Below are positions 1 through 6,601 of a DNA stretch of 7,283 nucleotides, one piece after another. Within the stretch, counting starts at the first letter, position 1. Every line of letters begins with the position of its first letter. The DNA is taken from assembly GCA_020433785.1 (NCBI GenBank), contig JAGRCC010000347.1, positions 1 to 7,283 on the forward strand. The letters run 5' to 3'. Under the pieces are notes generated by a model, which saw nothing but the letters and a program-made list of their open reading frames with translations, searched no databases and was not told where the DNA came from. Source of the stretch: Anaerolineae bacterium (GTDB taxonomy: Bacteria > Chloroflexota > Anaerolineae > 4572-78 > J111). A program made the translations under genes and the position numbers.

Positions 1-1109
1 GTGGCCGGGTCGAGGATGCCAAAAAAGACGGTGGCAAACATGTTCATATCGCCGTGAGTATTGGCTATGTAATCGTTAGTCAACTCAATGGCCAGCAGCG
101 CGCTGGTGTCGGCGGCTAGCAGGTCGCGCTGTTTGGTGGCGTCGATACTCAGGGTGGCTACAGACCGGTCGCCGGTCATAACGTTATCCTGCCAACCCGG
201 CGGGCGATGCTGAATGGCAAAAGCCCGGATCAGGCTGCGGATGAGCGACATAAAGAGCGCCGCCCCCACGCCTTTATCGCAGACATCGGCCACGATCAGG
301 CCGATTTTGTTCTGAATGGGAAAAACGTCGAAGAAATCGCCGGCCACTTCGCGAGCGGCCTGAAAGTAGGTGTTTATCTCCCAACCCGGCGGTTGGGGCA
401 TATCGGTCGCTTTGGGCAGAAAGTCCAGTTGAATCTGCCGGCCAATTTGAATATCTCGTTCATATTTTAATAACTCGGCCTGGCGTTGTTGCAGCATCTG
501 ATTTTTAAGCGCAATGGTGGTTTGTGAGGTCAACGATTCGGCTATCATTTGGTGATAGGAGTCAAATGGCACCACCTGGCCGGTTGAAGGGTCTTTGGCG
601 TTGATCAGTTCAAAGACGCCGATCACTTTGCCGTCATCGTCTTTAAGCGGAATGGCCAGAAGCGAAATGGTACGATAGTTATGCTGCCGATCAAACGCCT
701 TAGTGCCGGAAAAGTCAAAATCTTCCGCCTCGTAAATGTTAGGGATGTTAATCGATTCACCGGTCAAGGCGGTGGTGGTGGCCACATTAGCGTAGTTAGG
801 TTGTCCTGTTACCTCATCGTATAGGCGCAGGGGCGGTGAGGGTGGAAAAAAAGTGGTTTTTTCGCTTTGGTCTATATCAGAACTAAGGGGGACGCTGCGC
901 CGAATAGCTAACTGTAATAAATCTTCTTTCGTGCGCAGATAGAGGAGTCCGGCATCCGCATAGCAGATGGATTTAGCTTCCGTTAAAATCCGCTCCCGCA
1001 GACGATCAGGATCTCGTTCTGTGGAGAGGGCAATTCCAAGGGGCAATATAGCGTTTAAATCTCTAGAGAGCTTCTCTAGTTGTTGGCGTAAGTAAATTTG
1101 TTCTTCCAT
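1..1109 (-). CDS. GAF-PP2C (RsbU/SpoIIE-type) serine phosphatase, 3' end outside the window
   Basis: The open frame begins at the ATG at 1109 and stays open for 369 codons to the left edge, so the protein is C-terminally cut by the window. Residues about 25-205 form a GAF sensor domain. Residues about 207-232 are the helical linker typical of RsbU/SpoIIE phosphatases. The PP2C domain starts near 240 and shows GDFFD (257-261) and VADVCDKG (273-280), which supply metal-binding aspartates. The last motifs (NGGHPP, SDG, DD) would lie beyond the edge. Family knowledge: such enzymes remove phosphate from the serine of STAS antagonists. It is a tandem paralogue of the gene just upstream (stop at 1124, 14 nt gap) but lacks that protein's cNMP-like and HAMP-like modules. 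The start is supported by an AGGTG stretch just upstream and by the upstream stop. The function is firm; the signal read by its GAF domain is unknown. Confidence 0.93.
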   Translation of the reverse strand, partial: MEEQIYLRQQLEKLSRDLNAILPLGIALSTERDPDRLRERILTEAKSICYADAGLLYLRTKEDLLQLAIRRSVPLSSDIDQSEKTTFFPPSPPLRLYDEVTGQPNYANVATTTALTGESINIPNIYEAEDFDFSGTKAFDRQHNYRTISLLAIPLKDDDGKVIGVFELINAKDPSTGQVVPFDSYHQMIAESLTSQTTIALKNQMLQQRQAELLKYERDIQIGRQIQLDFLPKATDMPQPPGWEINTYFQAAREVAGDFFDVFPIQNKIGLIVADVCDKGVGAALFMSLIRSLIRAFAIQHRPPGWQDNVMTGDRSVATLSIDATKQRDLLAADTSALLAIELTNDYIANTHGDMNMFATVFFGILDPA

Positions 1110-1123
1110 AGCACCTACATCGA

Positions 1124-3157
1124 CTAAGTAGAAGGGGCTCGCCGCACAGCGAGCATGGTGATGTCATCAAACTGATCGGCGGTGGAGATGTGGGCGCGCA
1201 AACTAGTTTCGAACCGGGCCAGCAAGGCGGCCGCTGAGTCGGTAGGTTGGCTCAGCAAGGGTAGTACCCCCTGCTCTTTGAAGAACTTTTTATCAGGCGA
1301 GCGGGCGTCGGTCACCCCGTCGCTAAAAGCAAAGAGGAGGTCGCCCGGTTCAAGTTTGGCCTGTTGAATATCAAAGGCCATATCGGGCAGCATCCCCACA
1401 GCCGGACCCGTGGCGGGCAGACGCGCTTTTATTTCGCCGGTGGCGCTGATGATGGCGGCAGGTGGATGGCCCCCGTTGATATAGGTCAGCCTTCCGGTAA
1501 CCGGGTCAAGGACGCCAAAAAAGACAGTGGCAAACATGTTCATATCGCCGTGGGTATTGGCGATATAATTGTTAGTTAATTCGATGGCTAACAGTGCGCT
1601 GGTGCCGGCTGATAGCAATTTGCGTCGTTTGGAAGCATCGATATTCAAGGCGGCTACGGGTCGGTCATCGGTCATGACGTTATCCAACCAGCCCAGCGGG
1701 CGATGCTGAACGGCAAAGGCCCGGATCAGACTGCGGCTGAGGGACATAAACAGCGCCGCCCCCACCCCTTTGTCGCAAACATCGGCTACGACCAGGCCAA
1801 TTTTGTTCTGAATGGGAAAAACATCGAAGAAATCGCCGGCCACTTCGCGAGCGGCTTGGAAGTAGGCAGCGATTTCCCAACCCGGTGGTTGGGGCATATC
1901 AGCCGCCTTGGGCAGAAAGTCAAGTTGAATCTGGCGACCAATCTGAACATCCCGTTCGATTTTGGCCAGGACTTGTTCGCGTTCAACTAACAATTGGTTA
2001 TTCAAGGCAATGGCCGCTTGAGAGGCCAATGACTCAATCACAAATTGATTATGAGCATCAAAAGGAATGATCTCATTGGTGGAGGGGTCTCGGGCGTTAA
2101 TGAGTTGGAGCAACCCAATAACCTGGTCTGAATGGTTTTTCAAGGGTGCTGTTACACAGGAGACCGTGCGATAGCCATGTTCCTTATCAAAGTTCTTAGC
2201 TCCTGAAAAATCAAATTCGTCACAATCATAAATATCAGGAACACTGACGGTGCGCTTCATTAGGGCGGCGTAGGTCGCCATATTGCGATGGTTGGGTTCC
2301 CCCGTCACCTCGTCGTAGAGCGGCAACGACGCAAAGTGAATGGTTTTGCCGGTGGTTCCCCCCAAGGCCAGGTTCAGGGAATCTGTTCGCATGATAGCAA
2401 AATCGAGGTATTTTTCATCCGTACATAGATATAAGGTGCCGGCATCAGCATTGCAGATCGATTTGGCTTCGATCAAAATCCGCTCCAATAGCCGATCAAG
2501 ATTTCGTTCTGCCGACAAGGCTACCCCTAATGACAGGACAATTTGCTCTAAGGTTTCCTGGCGCCGCTTAACCCCTTTAATCATGCGGGCCAAGGCCGAT
2601 AGGAAGGCCCCAATGCGAATTTCGTCATTTTGGCCGGTATCTACAATGGTATTATGGGTAGCTTGAATCTGATTTTGGATGGGGCTATAGTTGCCTTCAG
2701 CGATGTAGTGACTCCATTCGATCGCTTTGCCGATATAGACATTGGCAAAGCGCAGCCGATCGCATAATTTGCTGATGAAAGCCATCGCTAACGACGGGTT
2801 TTGCTGAAGTGCAGTCAGGAACGTGTCATATTTAAGCTTGAGCACTTGCAAAGGGCTAAGGGCAATTACGGTGGCCGAATACGGGGCATGATTAATCAGT
2901 AGGGTTTCGCCAATAATCTGGCCGGGGCCAAGCTGATTGAGGACGAGTTCTTTATTTTCGAGACCTATCGTAATAAGTTTGACCCAGCCGCTGCGGATGA
3001 TAAAGAGCGAGCTACCGACCTCGCCCTGTCGAATTAACACCTCATCCTTAGTCAACTCGCATAATTCAGTGCCGCTGGCAATTTGGGCCAGGGTCTCCTC
3101 TGACAGATCGGCAAATAAAGGCATTCTTTTGAGTAGTTCTAAAATGTTGTTATTCAT
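1124..3157 (-). CDS. cNMP-binding-fold / HAMP-like / GAF / PP2C serine phosphatase (IcfG-like)
   Basis: A complete 677-residue protein with no transmembrane segment, so probably cytoplasmic. Domains in order: a cyclic-nucleotide-binding fold at about 10-125; a HAMP-like linker at about 141-203 with IAEGNY (152-157) and NDEI (177-180); a GAF domain at about 205-388; a helical switch linker at 391-417; and a PP2C/RsbU phosphatase domain at about 425-672. All expected phosphatase motifs are visible: GDFFD (441-445), VADVCDKG (457-464), NGGHPP (561-566), SDG (612-614) and DD (664-665). The cNMP cassette has IGE (82-84), but PYSAT stands where PRxAT is usual, so the phosphate-contacting arginine is missing and classical cAMP/cGMP binding is doubtful. 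It should dephosphorylate the STAS proteins encoded upstream. It starts 12 nt after the kinase gene behind a weak A-rich leader, which suggests coupled translation. A tandem paralogue follows directly. Confidence 0.95.
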   Translation of the reverse strand: MNNNILELLKRMPLFADLSEETLAQIASGTELCELTKDEVLIRQGEVGSSLFIIRSGWVKLITIGLENKELVLNQLGPGQIIGETLLINHAPYSATVIALSPLQVLKLKYDTFLTALQQNPSLAMAFISKLCDRLRFANVYIGKAIEWSHYIAEGNYSPIQNQIQATHNTIVDTGQNDEIRIGAFLSALARMIKGVKRRQETLEQIVLSLGVALSAERNLDRLLERILIEAKSICNADAGTLYLCTDEKYLDFAIMRTDSLNLALGGTTGKTIHFASLPLYDEVTGEPNHRNMATYAALMKRTVSVPDIYDCDEFDFSGAKNFDKEHGYRTVSCVTAPLKNHSDQVIGLLQLINARDPSTNEIIPFDAHNQFVIESLASQAAIALNNQLLVEREQVLAKIERDVQIGRQIQLDFLPKAADMPQPPGWEIAAYFQAAREVAGDFFDVFPIQNKIGLVVADVCDKGVGAALFMSLSRSLIRAFAVQHRPLGWLDNVMTDDRPVAALNIDASKRRKLLSAGTSALLAIELTNNYIANTHGDMNMFATVFFGVLDPVTGRLTYINGGHPPAAIISATGEIKARLPATGPAVGMLPDMAFDIQQAKLEPGDLLFAFSDGVTDARSPDKKFFKEQGVLPLLSQPTDSAAALLARFETSLRAHISTADQFDDITMLAVRRAPST

Positions 3158-3169
3158 TTTTTCTTTTAG

Positions 3170-3589
3170 TCAGGTTGAGCTTCGTTTGACTACAAAAATA
3201 TGCCGATTCCGCCCCTCAAAATGTTCATAATGAAATTGGTCTACACCCTGTATAGCTAAGTAAACGCCCAGCCCACCGATTTGCCGCTCCTCCAAAGGCA
3301 GGTGCAAGTCGGCTCGTTTTGAAACTTGACCAGGCTTGTAAGTGACGCCCGTATCTTCCAGGAAAATGGACAGAGTAGTGTCATCTATTTCGGCGCGTAG
3401 GTCTAAGTTTCCTTGCCGATCAGCTTCGTCATACCCATGCATGACGATGTTGGTAGCGATTTCGTCCACTGCCAAGCGTAAACGATAAGCCGCCTTTTTA
3501 TCCAGGCCGGCCTTAGCAGAGAGATCCATAACGTATTTGCCAATAACTGACAGCGAGTCAAGGGTTCCAGGTACGGTTAAAGGTTCCAT
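3170..3589 (-). CDS. RsbW-type anti-sigma factor / serine protein kinase (HATPase_c, GHKL fold)
   Basis: A 139-residue protein, the usual length for RsbW/SpoIIAB-like kinases. The ATP-binding Bergerat fold is clear: an N-box with E43 and N47 in LAVDEIATN, a D79-T-G81 motif (the DxG position), and a glycine-rich GGLG at 105-108 followed by VYL. Family knowledge: these proteins phosphorylate a serine on STAS antagonists and sequester a partner, often a sigma factor, when the antagonist is phosphorylated. I chose the ATG at 3589 because AGGAAAGG lies 8 nt upstream and homology starts there. The frame is open to an earlier ATG at 3664, but those 25 residues look non-coding and would bury the ribosome binding site. 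The gene follows a 420 nt gap and is 12 nt from the phosphatase gene, so the kinase and both phosphatases probably form one transcript. Confidence 0.92.
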   Translation of the reverse strand: MEPLTVPGTLDSLSVIGKYVMDLSAKAGLDKKAAYRLRLAVDEIATNIVMHGYDEADRQGNLDLRAEIDDTTLSIFLEDTGVTYKPGQVSKRADLHLPLEERQIGGLGVYLAIQGVDQFHYEHFEGRNRHIFVVKRSST

Positions 3590-3597
3590 ATAAGATA

Positions 3598-3605
3598 CCT
3601 TTCCT
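3598..3605 (-). promoter_or_regulatory. ribosome binding site of the kinase gene
   Basis: AGGAAAGG on the minus strand, 8 nt before the ATG at 3589. It is the strongest Shine-Dalgarno sequence in the left half of the window and decides the start of the kinase gene in favour of 3589 over the in-frame ATG at 3664. Confidence 0.8.
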
Positions 3606-3671
3606 AAGGCATGAAATGGGCTAGAATGAGGTGTGAAGTATGAAGATACATTGTTAATCAACAAATTAATT

Positions 3672-3700
3672 GAGACACCAGCTAGCTTGCTGTGTGTCTC
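3672..3700. repeat. imperfect hairpin upstream of the kinase gene
   Basis: GAGACAC (3672-3678) pairs with GTGTCTC (3694-3700), and CAGC (3679-3682) pairs with GCTG (3689-3692). This leaves a one-base bulge at 3693 and a 6 nt loop. On the minus strand the stem is followed by an AT-rich stretch but not a clean T run, so a leader structure or weak terminator is possible and neither is proven. Confidence 0.5.
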
Positions 3701-3749
3701 CGGCGACTTACCGATTAATTTCTAAACCCACAATGACCTTCACATCTCC

Positions 3750-3779
3750 ATTTTACCATTCAGCCTCAAAGAGGTGCAA
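3750..3779 (-). promoter_or_regulatory. weak candidate promoter for the kinase-phosphatase genes
   Basis: On the minus strand TAAAAT (3755-3750) matches the -10 consensus at five of six positions. TTGCAC (3779-3774), 18 nt upstream, matches the -35 consensus at only three. It is placed plausibly, about 160 nt before the kinase start. The match is modest and the housekeeping consensus of this organism is not known, so this is only a candidate. Confidence 0.25.
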
Positions 3780-3837
3780 TGAAGTTCACTTGCGGACAGC
3801 ACGTTTGGCCGTTTTTAAACAGGGCAACGTTGCACCT
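3772..3837. repeat. inverted repeat AGGTGCAA / TTGCACCT
   Basis: AGGTGCAA (3772-3779) is the exact reverse complement of TTGCACCT (3830-3837), 50 nt apart. The right arm overlaps a perfect 10 bp palindrome, GCAACGTTGC (3824-3833). The left arm overlaps the candidate -35 box. The arrangement fits a paired operator or the remnant of a small repeat element; nothing further can be read from the sequence. Confidence 0.4.
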
Positions 3838-3893
3838 GGGTTGTTACGTTTTGCTTTAACTAAATAACTCTAGTTGCTACCCTTCCGAGAACA

Positions 3894-3989
3894 AGACCTG
3901 ACAGGTTTTCAAACGAGCCTTAACCCGGTTAAATGGCTCGAATTACTCTGATTTTTCTCCGAAAGGTATCTCCAAAACCTGTCAGGTCT
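3894..3989. repeat. 96 bp nested inverted-repeat element
   Basis: The ends are perfect 16 bp inverted repeats: AGACCTGACAGGTTTT (3894-3909) and AAAACCTGTCAGGTCT (3974-3989). Each arm contains a self-complementary core, ACCTG-N-CAGGT. Inside lies a second hairpin: CGAGCC (3914-3919) pairs with GGCTCG (3935-3940), and TTAACC (3920-3925) pairs with GGTTAA (3927-3932). It sits 20 nt past the stop codon of the STAS gene at 4010. No T run follows the stem on the minus strand, and I see no target-site duplication at its edges. It may be a dispersed palindromic repeat or miniature element that also limits read-through. Confidence 0.75.
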
Positions 3990-4009
3990 AATAGGTGGCA
4001 ACCGTGGGT

Positions 4010-4351
4010 TTAAATATTTTCGATTTGAGCCGGATCGTAAGAATCCAGGGCAATAACGCTATGATGGAAACCGGTCATCTCAATGGTTTCCATTACCGAC
4101 TCCTCAGCACCGACGACATAAATGTCAACATCTTTGCCCATTTTCTGCTTGGCAAAGACTAACGCCCGTAAGCCAGCACTGGACATATACTCCAAATCTT
4201 GCATGAGCAAGACAAGACGCTTGGCCTGCTGAGACGCCGCCTCTTCGACCTTATCTCTGAACATTGGGGCTACGCTAGCATCCAATTCTCCAGATAGGGT
4301 TATCTTGGCAATACCGTTATCGGTCATTTCTAAAGATGCATCAAAAGCCAT
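4010..4351 (-). CDS. STAS-domain anti-sigma factor antagonist (RsbV/SpoIIAA-like), first copy
   Basis: A 113-residue single STAS domain, the normal length for this family. The N-terminal strand pattern with SGELDAS (20-26) and the signature [11 protein letters not shown] (52-62) are clear. S58 aligns with the serine phosphorylated in SpoIIAA/RsbV, with S57 adjacent. The role inferred from the family is to be phosphorylated by the kinase and dephosphorylated by the PP2C enzymes of this cluster, and to release the kinase's partner when unphosphorylated. The start at 4351 is supported by GAAAGGG 8 nt upstream. It lies 57 nt downstream of glgX and is probably co-transcribed with it. It differs clearly from the other STAS protein in the window outside the shared YMSSAGLR core, so the two are unlikely to be redundant copies. 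Confidence 0.93.
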   Translation of the reverse strand: MAFDASLEMTDNGIAKITLSGELDASVAPMFRDKVEEAASQQAKRLVLLMQDLEYMSSAGLRALVFAKQKMGKDVDIYVVGAEESVMETIEMTGFHHSVIALDSYDPAQIENI

Positions 4352-4359
4352 TATCTAAT

Positions 4360-4366
4360 CCCTTTC
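4360..4366 (-). promoter_or_regulatory. ribosome binding site of the first STAS gene
   Basis: GAAAGGG on the minus strand, 8 nt before the ATG at 4351. The short gap to glgX also contains a perfect 10 bp AT-rich palindrome, TGATTAATCA (4395-4404), directly after the glgX stop; its meaning is unknown. Confidence 0.65.
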
Positions 4367-4408
4367 TTTCATCATCTATATTAATGATTTTGGGTGATTA
4401 ATCAATTT

Positions 4409-6589
4409 TTACTTACCGACGAGGATAACGACCGATCGGCCGCCAACCACAAAGCGAGATTGATCTTCAATTAAGGGTTCGCTGCCCGGCTGCCAGCTAT
4501 CCTCAGGTGAGGGAGCGCTAGTGTTAACAAAAACATGCCATTTCATATCATCGCGCAGGCCAGGTAGGGTAAAGGGGAGCGCATCCCAAAACATATTCAG
4601 AGCCACGTAGACATAGTTGTCCACCACTGTGCCCCCTTTGGCGTGCTTTCCACACAACATAAAGGCCACCGAGCGGTTGGTCCCCGACCAATCGGCATTC
4701 CAGGCTTGGGTGCCATGCCAGGTGATGTCGGCATAGCCGCTGCCTACGTAATCCTGATTGGCGAAGTGGGTCTTGCTTCTCAACACCGGATGAGCCATAC
4801 GGAAAGCAATACAGTTCTTAGTAAATCGGAACAGGTCGGCGTTAGACTCCAGTTGAGTCCAGTTGAGCCAACTTAGTTCACTATCGTGGCAGTAGGCGTT
4901 GTTGTTACCGTCTTGGGTATTGGCTATTTCATCCCCGGCCAGGAGCATTGGCACGCCTTGACTGACCATTAACATGGCAATCGCATTCTTCATTTGCCGG
5001 ATGCGCAGTTCATTGACCGCCGGATCAGTGGATGGGCCTTCCCAACCGCAGTTCCAACTGTGATTATCATTGCCCCCGTCATTGTTGTTTTCGCCATTGG
5101 CTTCGTTGTGTTTGCCATTATAAGCCGTCAGGTCGTACAAGGTAAAACCATCGTGACAGGTGATGAAGTTGATAGAGGCTGTTGGACCTCGATTGCCCCA
5201 GGCGTATAAGTCCGGCGAACCTTGCAGACGTTGGGACATGGCTCCGGCCAGGCCCATATCGCCCTTCAGGAATTTGCGCACATCATCCCGGTATTTACCG
5301 TTCCACTCGGCCCAGCGACCATAAGCGGGGAAAGAACCCACCTGGTAAAGGCCGCCGGCGTCCCAAGCTTCGGCGATGAGCTTACACTTGCCCAAGATTG
5401 GGTCAAAGGCCAGCGCTTCCAACAAGGGCGGATTGGGCAGCGGCGCGCCCCAGGGGTCACGCCCCAGGATGGCGGCCAAATCAAACCGAAAGCCGTCGAT
5501 ATGGTATTCCGCCGCCCAGTAGCGCAGGCACTCCAGAACCATGTTGCGGACAATCGGATTGTTGCAGTTCAAGGTGTTACCGGTACCGCTAAAGTTATAA
5601 TAATAACCTTCAGGAGTCAACATATAGTAGGTCACATTGTCGATGCCCCGGAAGGAGATGCTGGGACCGTACTCATTGCCTTCAGCCGTATGATTGAAGA
5701 CGACGTCCAACATGACTTCAATCCCGTTCTTGTGCAGTTCCTTGACCAGGGTTTTGAGTTCATCGGCCACCTGGGTGCCATCTTTTGATTTGCCGGTGGC
5801 GGCATAGCCGGCCTTGGGCGAGAAGAAGCCGACGGTGCTGTAGCCCCAGTAGTTCACCAACAATTCGCCCGTATCGGGGTGGATGCGACTGTTTTCAAAC
5901 TCGTCAAATTCATAGATAGGTAACAACTCGACACAGTTGACGCCGAGGTCTTTGAGATAGGGGATTTTTTCCCGGATCGCGGCGAAGGTCCCCGGATGCT
6001 TGACGCCCGACGAAGGGTGACGTGTGAAGCTGCGCACATGCATTTCATAGACGACCAGATCTTCCAACGGGATTTCCAGAGGCCGGTCGCCCTCCCAGTC
6101 AAAATCGTCAAAAACCAGCCGGGAACGATGGTGATAAATGTCGTTCCAGTCGGGCGTTTGGCCCCACACGTCCCGACCGCCAATGGCTTTGGCGTAGGGG
6201 TCCATCAAAATCTTAGAGGGATCAAAGCGATGCTGGCCCGGCTGGCCGCGTTCCACTTTGGGGCCGGGTCCGTCCATCCGAAAGCCGTATTCGATACTTT
6301 CGTAATCGAGGTCAAACACGGTCATACAAAATACGTTGCCGATACGGAATTCACCCCAAACCGGTTCACCGGTCTCTGCTTTTTCAAACATCCCTCGAAA
6401 GGGGATCTCGATCAGGGGTTTATCGTCACCTTTTTCAAAGAGAACCAAGACGCAGTAACTGGCATTGCGCGAGAATATGGAAAAGTTGACTCCGCCCGGC
6501 ACCAGGGTTGCCCCGAAGGGGTAGGCTCGACCAGGCCGTAACTTGTACCCCTCGTAAATGTGGGTCGGGTAAATATCAATGCGTTCCAT
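4409..6589 (-). CDS. glgX: glycogen debranching enzyme GlgX (isoamylase-type, GH13)
   Basis: A complete 726-residue enzyme that hydrolyses alpha-1,6 branch points of glycogen or limit dextrin in the cytoplasm. An N-terminal CBM48-like beta domain (about 20-110, with PFGATLVPGGVNFSIFS) precedes the GH13 barrel. The four GH13 regions are intact: DVVFNH (295-300); GFRFD with the nucleophile D370; LIAEAWD with the acid/base E407; and TCHD with the transition-state aspartate D480. An isoamylase-like asparagine-rich stretch follows at 491-510 and a beta C-terminal domain from about 640. The length fits the family. The start at 6589 lies 12 nt after the preceding STAS stop with only an A-rich purine leader, so translation may be coupled. 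Its place between two STAS genes resembles the cyanobacterial slr1857-type debranching enzyme rather than a classical glgBXCAP operon. Confidence 0.96.
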   Translation of the reverse strand: MERIDIYPTHIYEGYKLRPGRAYPFGATLVPGGVNFSIFSRNASYCVLVLFEKGDDKPLIEIPFRGMFEKAETGEPVWGEFRIGNVFCMTVFDLDYESIEYGFRMDGPGPKVERGQPGQHRFDPSKILMDPYAKAIGGRDVWGQTPDWNDIYHHRSRLVFDDFDWEGDRPLEIPLEDLVVYEMHVRSFTRHPSSGVKHPGTFAAIREKIPYLKDLGVNCVELLPIYEFDEFENSRIHPDTGELLVNYWGYSTVGFFSPKAGYAATGKSKDGTQVADELKTLVKELHKNGIEVMLDVVFNHTAEGNEYGPSISFRGIDNVTYYMLTPEGYYYNFSGTGNTLNCNNPIVRNMVLECLRYWAAEYHIDGFRFDLAAILGRDPWGAPLPNPPLLEALAFDPILGKCKLIAEAWDAGGLYQVGSFPAYGRWAEWNGKYRDDVRKFLKGDMGLAGAMSQRLQGSPDLYAWGNRGPTASINFITCHDGFTLYDLTAYNGKHNEANGENNNDGGNDNHSWNCGWEGPSTDPAVNELRIRQMKNAIAMLMVSQGVPMLLAGDEIANTQDGNNNAYCHDSELSWLNWTQLESNADLFRFTKNCIAFRMAHPVLRSKTHFANQDYVGSGYADITWHGTQAWNADWSGTNRSVAFMLCGKHAKGGTVVDNYVYVALNMFWDALPFTLPGLRDDMKWHVFVNTSAPSPEDSWQPGSEPLIEDQSRFVVGGRSVVILVGK

Positions 6590-6601
6590 TTTTTCTTCTT
6601 T

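Larger units (their letters stand above)
3590..4009. other. 420 nt non-coding gap between the STAS and kinase genes
   Basis: I see no credible gene here on either strand. It holds, from left to right, the kinase ribosome binding site, an imperfect hairpin (3672-3700), a weak candidate promoter (3750-3779), an 8 bp inverted repeat (3772-3837) and a 96 bp nested inverted repeat (3894-3989). The gap is far longer than the other junctions in the cluster (12-57 nt). It therefore probably splits the cluster into two transcription units: STAS-glgX-STAS, and kinase-phosphatase-phosphatase. Confidence 0.7.

Noticed and set aside
207..470. Plus-strand open frame antisense to the first phosphatase, with a similar one at 1703-1990
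   Set aside because: The two resemble each other strikingly, but only because the phosphatase genes beneath them are near-identical paralogues in the same register. Neither has protein-family features.
3590..3664. 25-residue N-terminal extension of the kinase from an ATG at 3664
   Set aside because: The family start aligns with the ATG at 3589, which has a strong ribosome binding site 8 nt upstream; the extension would place that site within the coding region.
1124..3664. Sporulation system, suggested by SpoIIAA/SpoIIAB/SpoIIE-like folds
   Set aside because: No sigma-F-type gene or membrane-spanning SpoIIE region is present, and the glgX context points to a metabolic or stress switch instead.
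3772..3837. Common origin of this inverted repeat and the one at 6956-7014 (both contain CGTTTGGC and similar GTGCAA/GTGCGA ends)
   Set aside because: The shared strings are short and the spacing differs; by eye I cannot separate kinship from chance, so I do not claim one repeat family.
3670..3867. 65-codon plus-strand open frame in the non-coding gap
   Set aside because: No convincing ribosome binding site, no recognisable motif, and it runs straight through a hairpin and an inverted repeat.
5222..5788. 188-codon plus-strand open frame antisense to glgX, and a 181-codon one at 5996-6541
   Set aside because: Both lie wholly inside the clear GH13 enzyme coding sequence on the other strand, and their translations match no family I recognise. 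They are shadows of codon bias.
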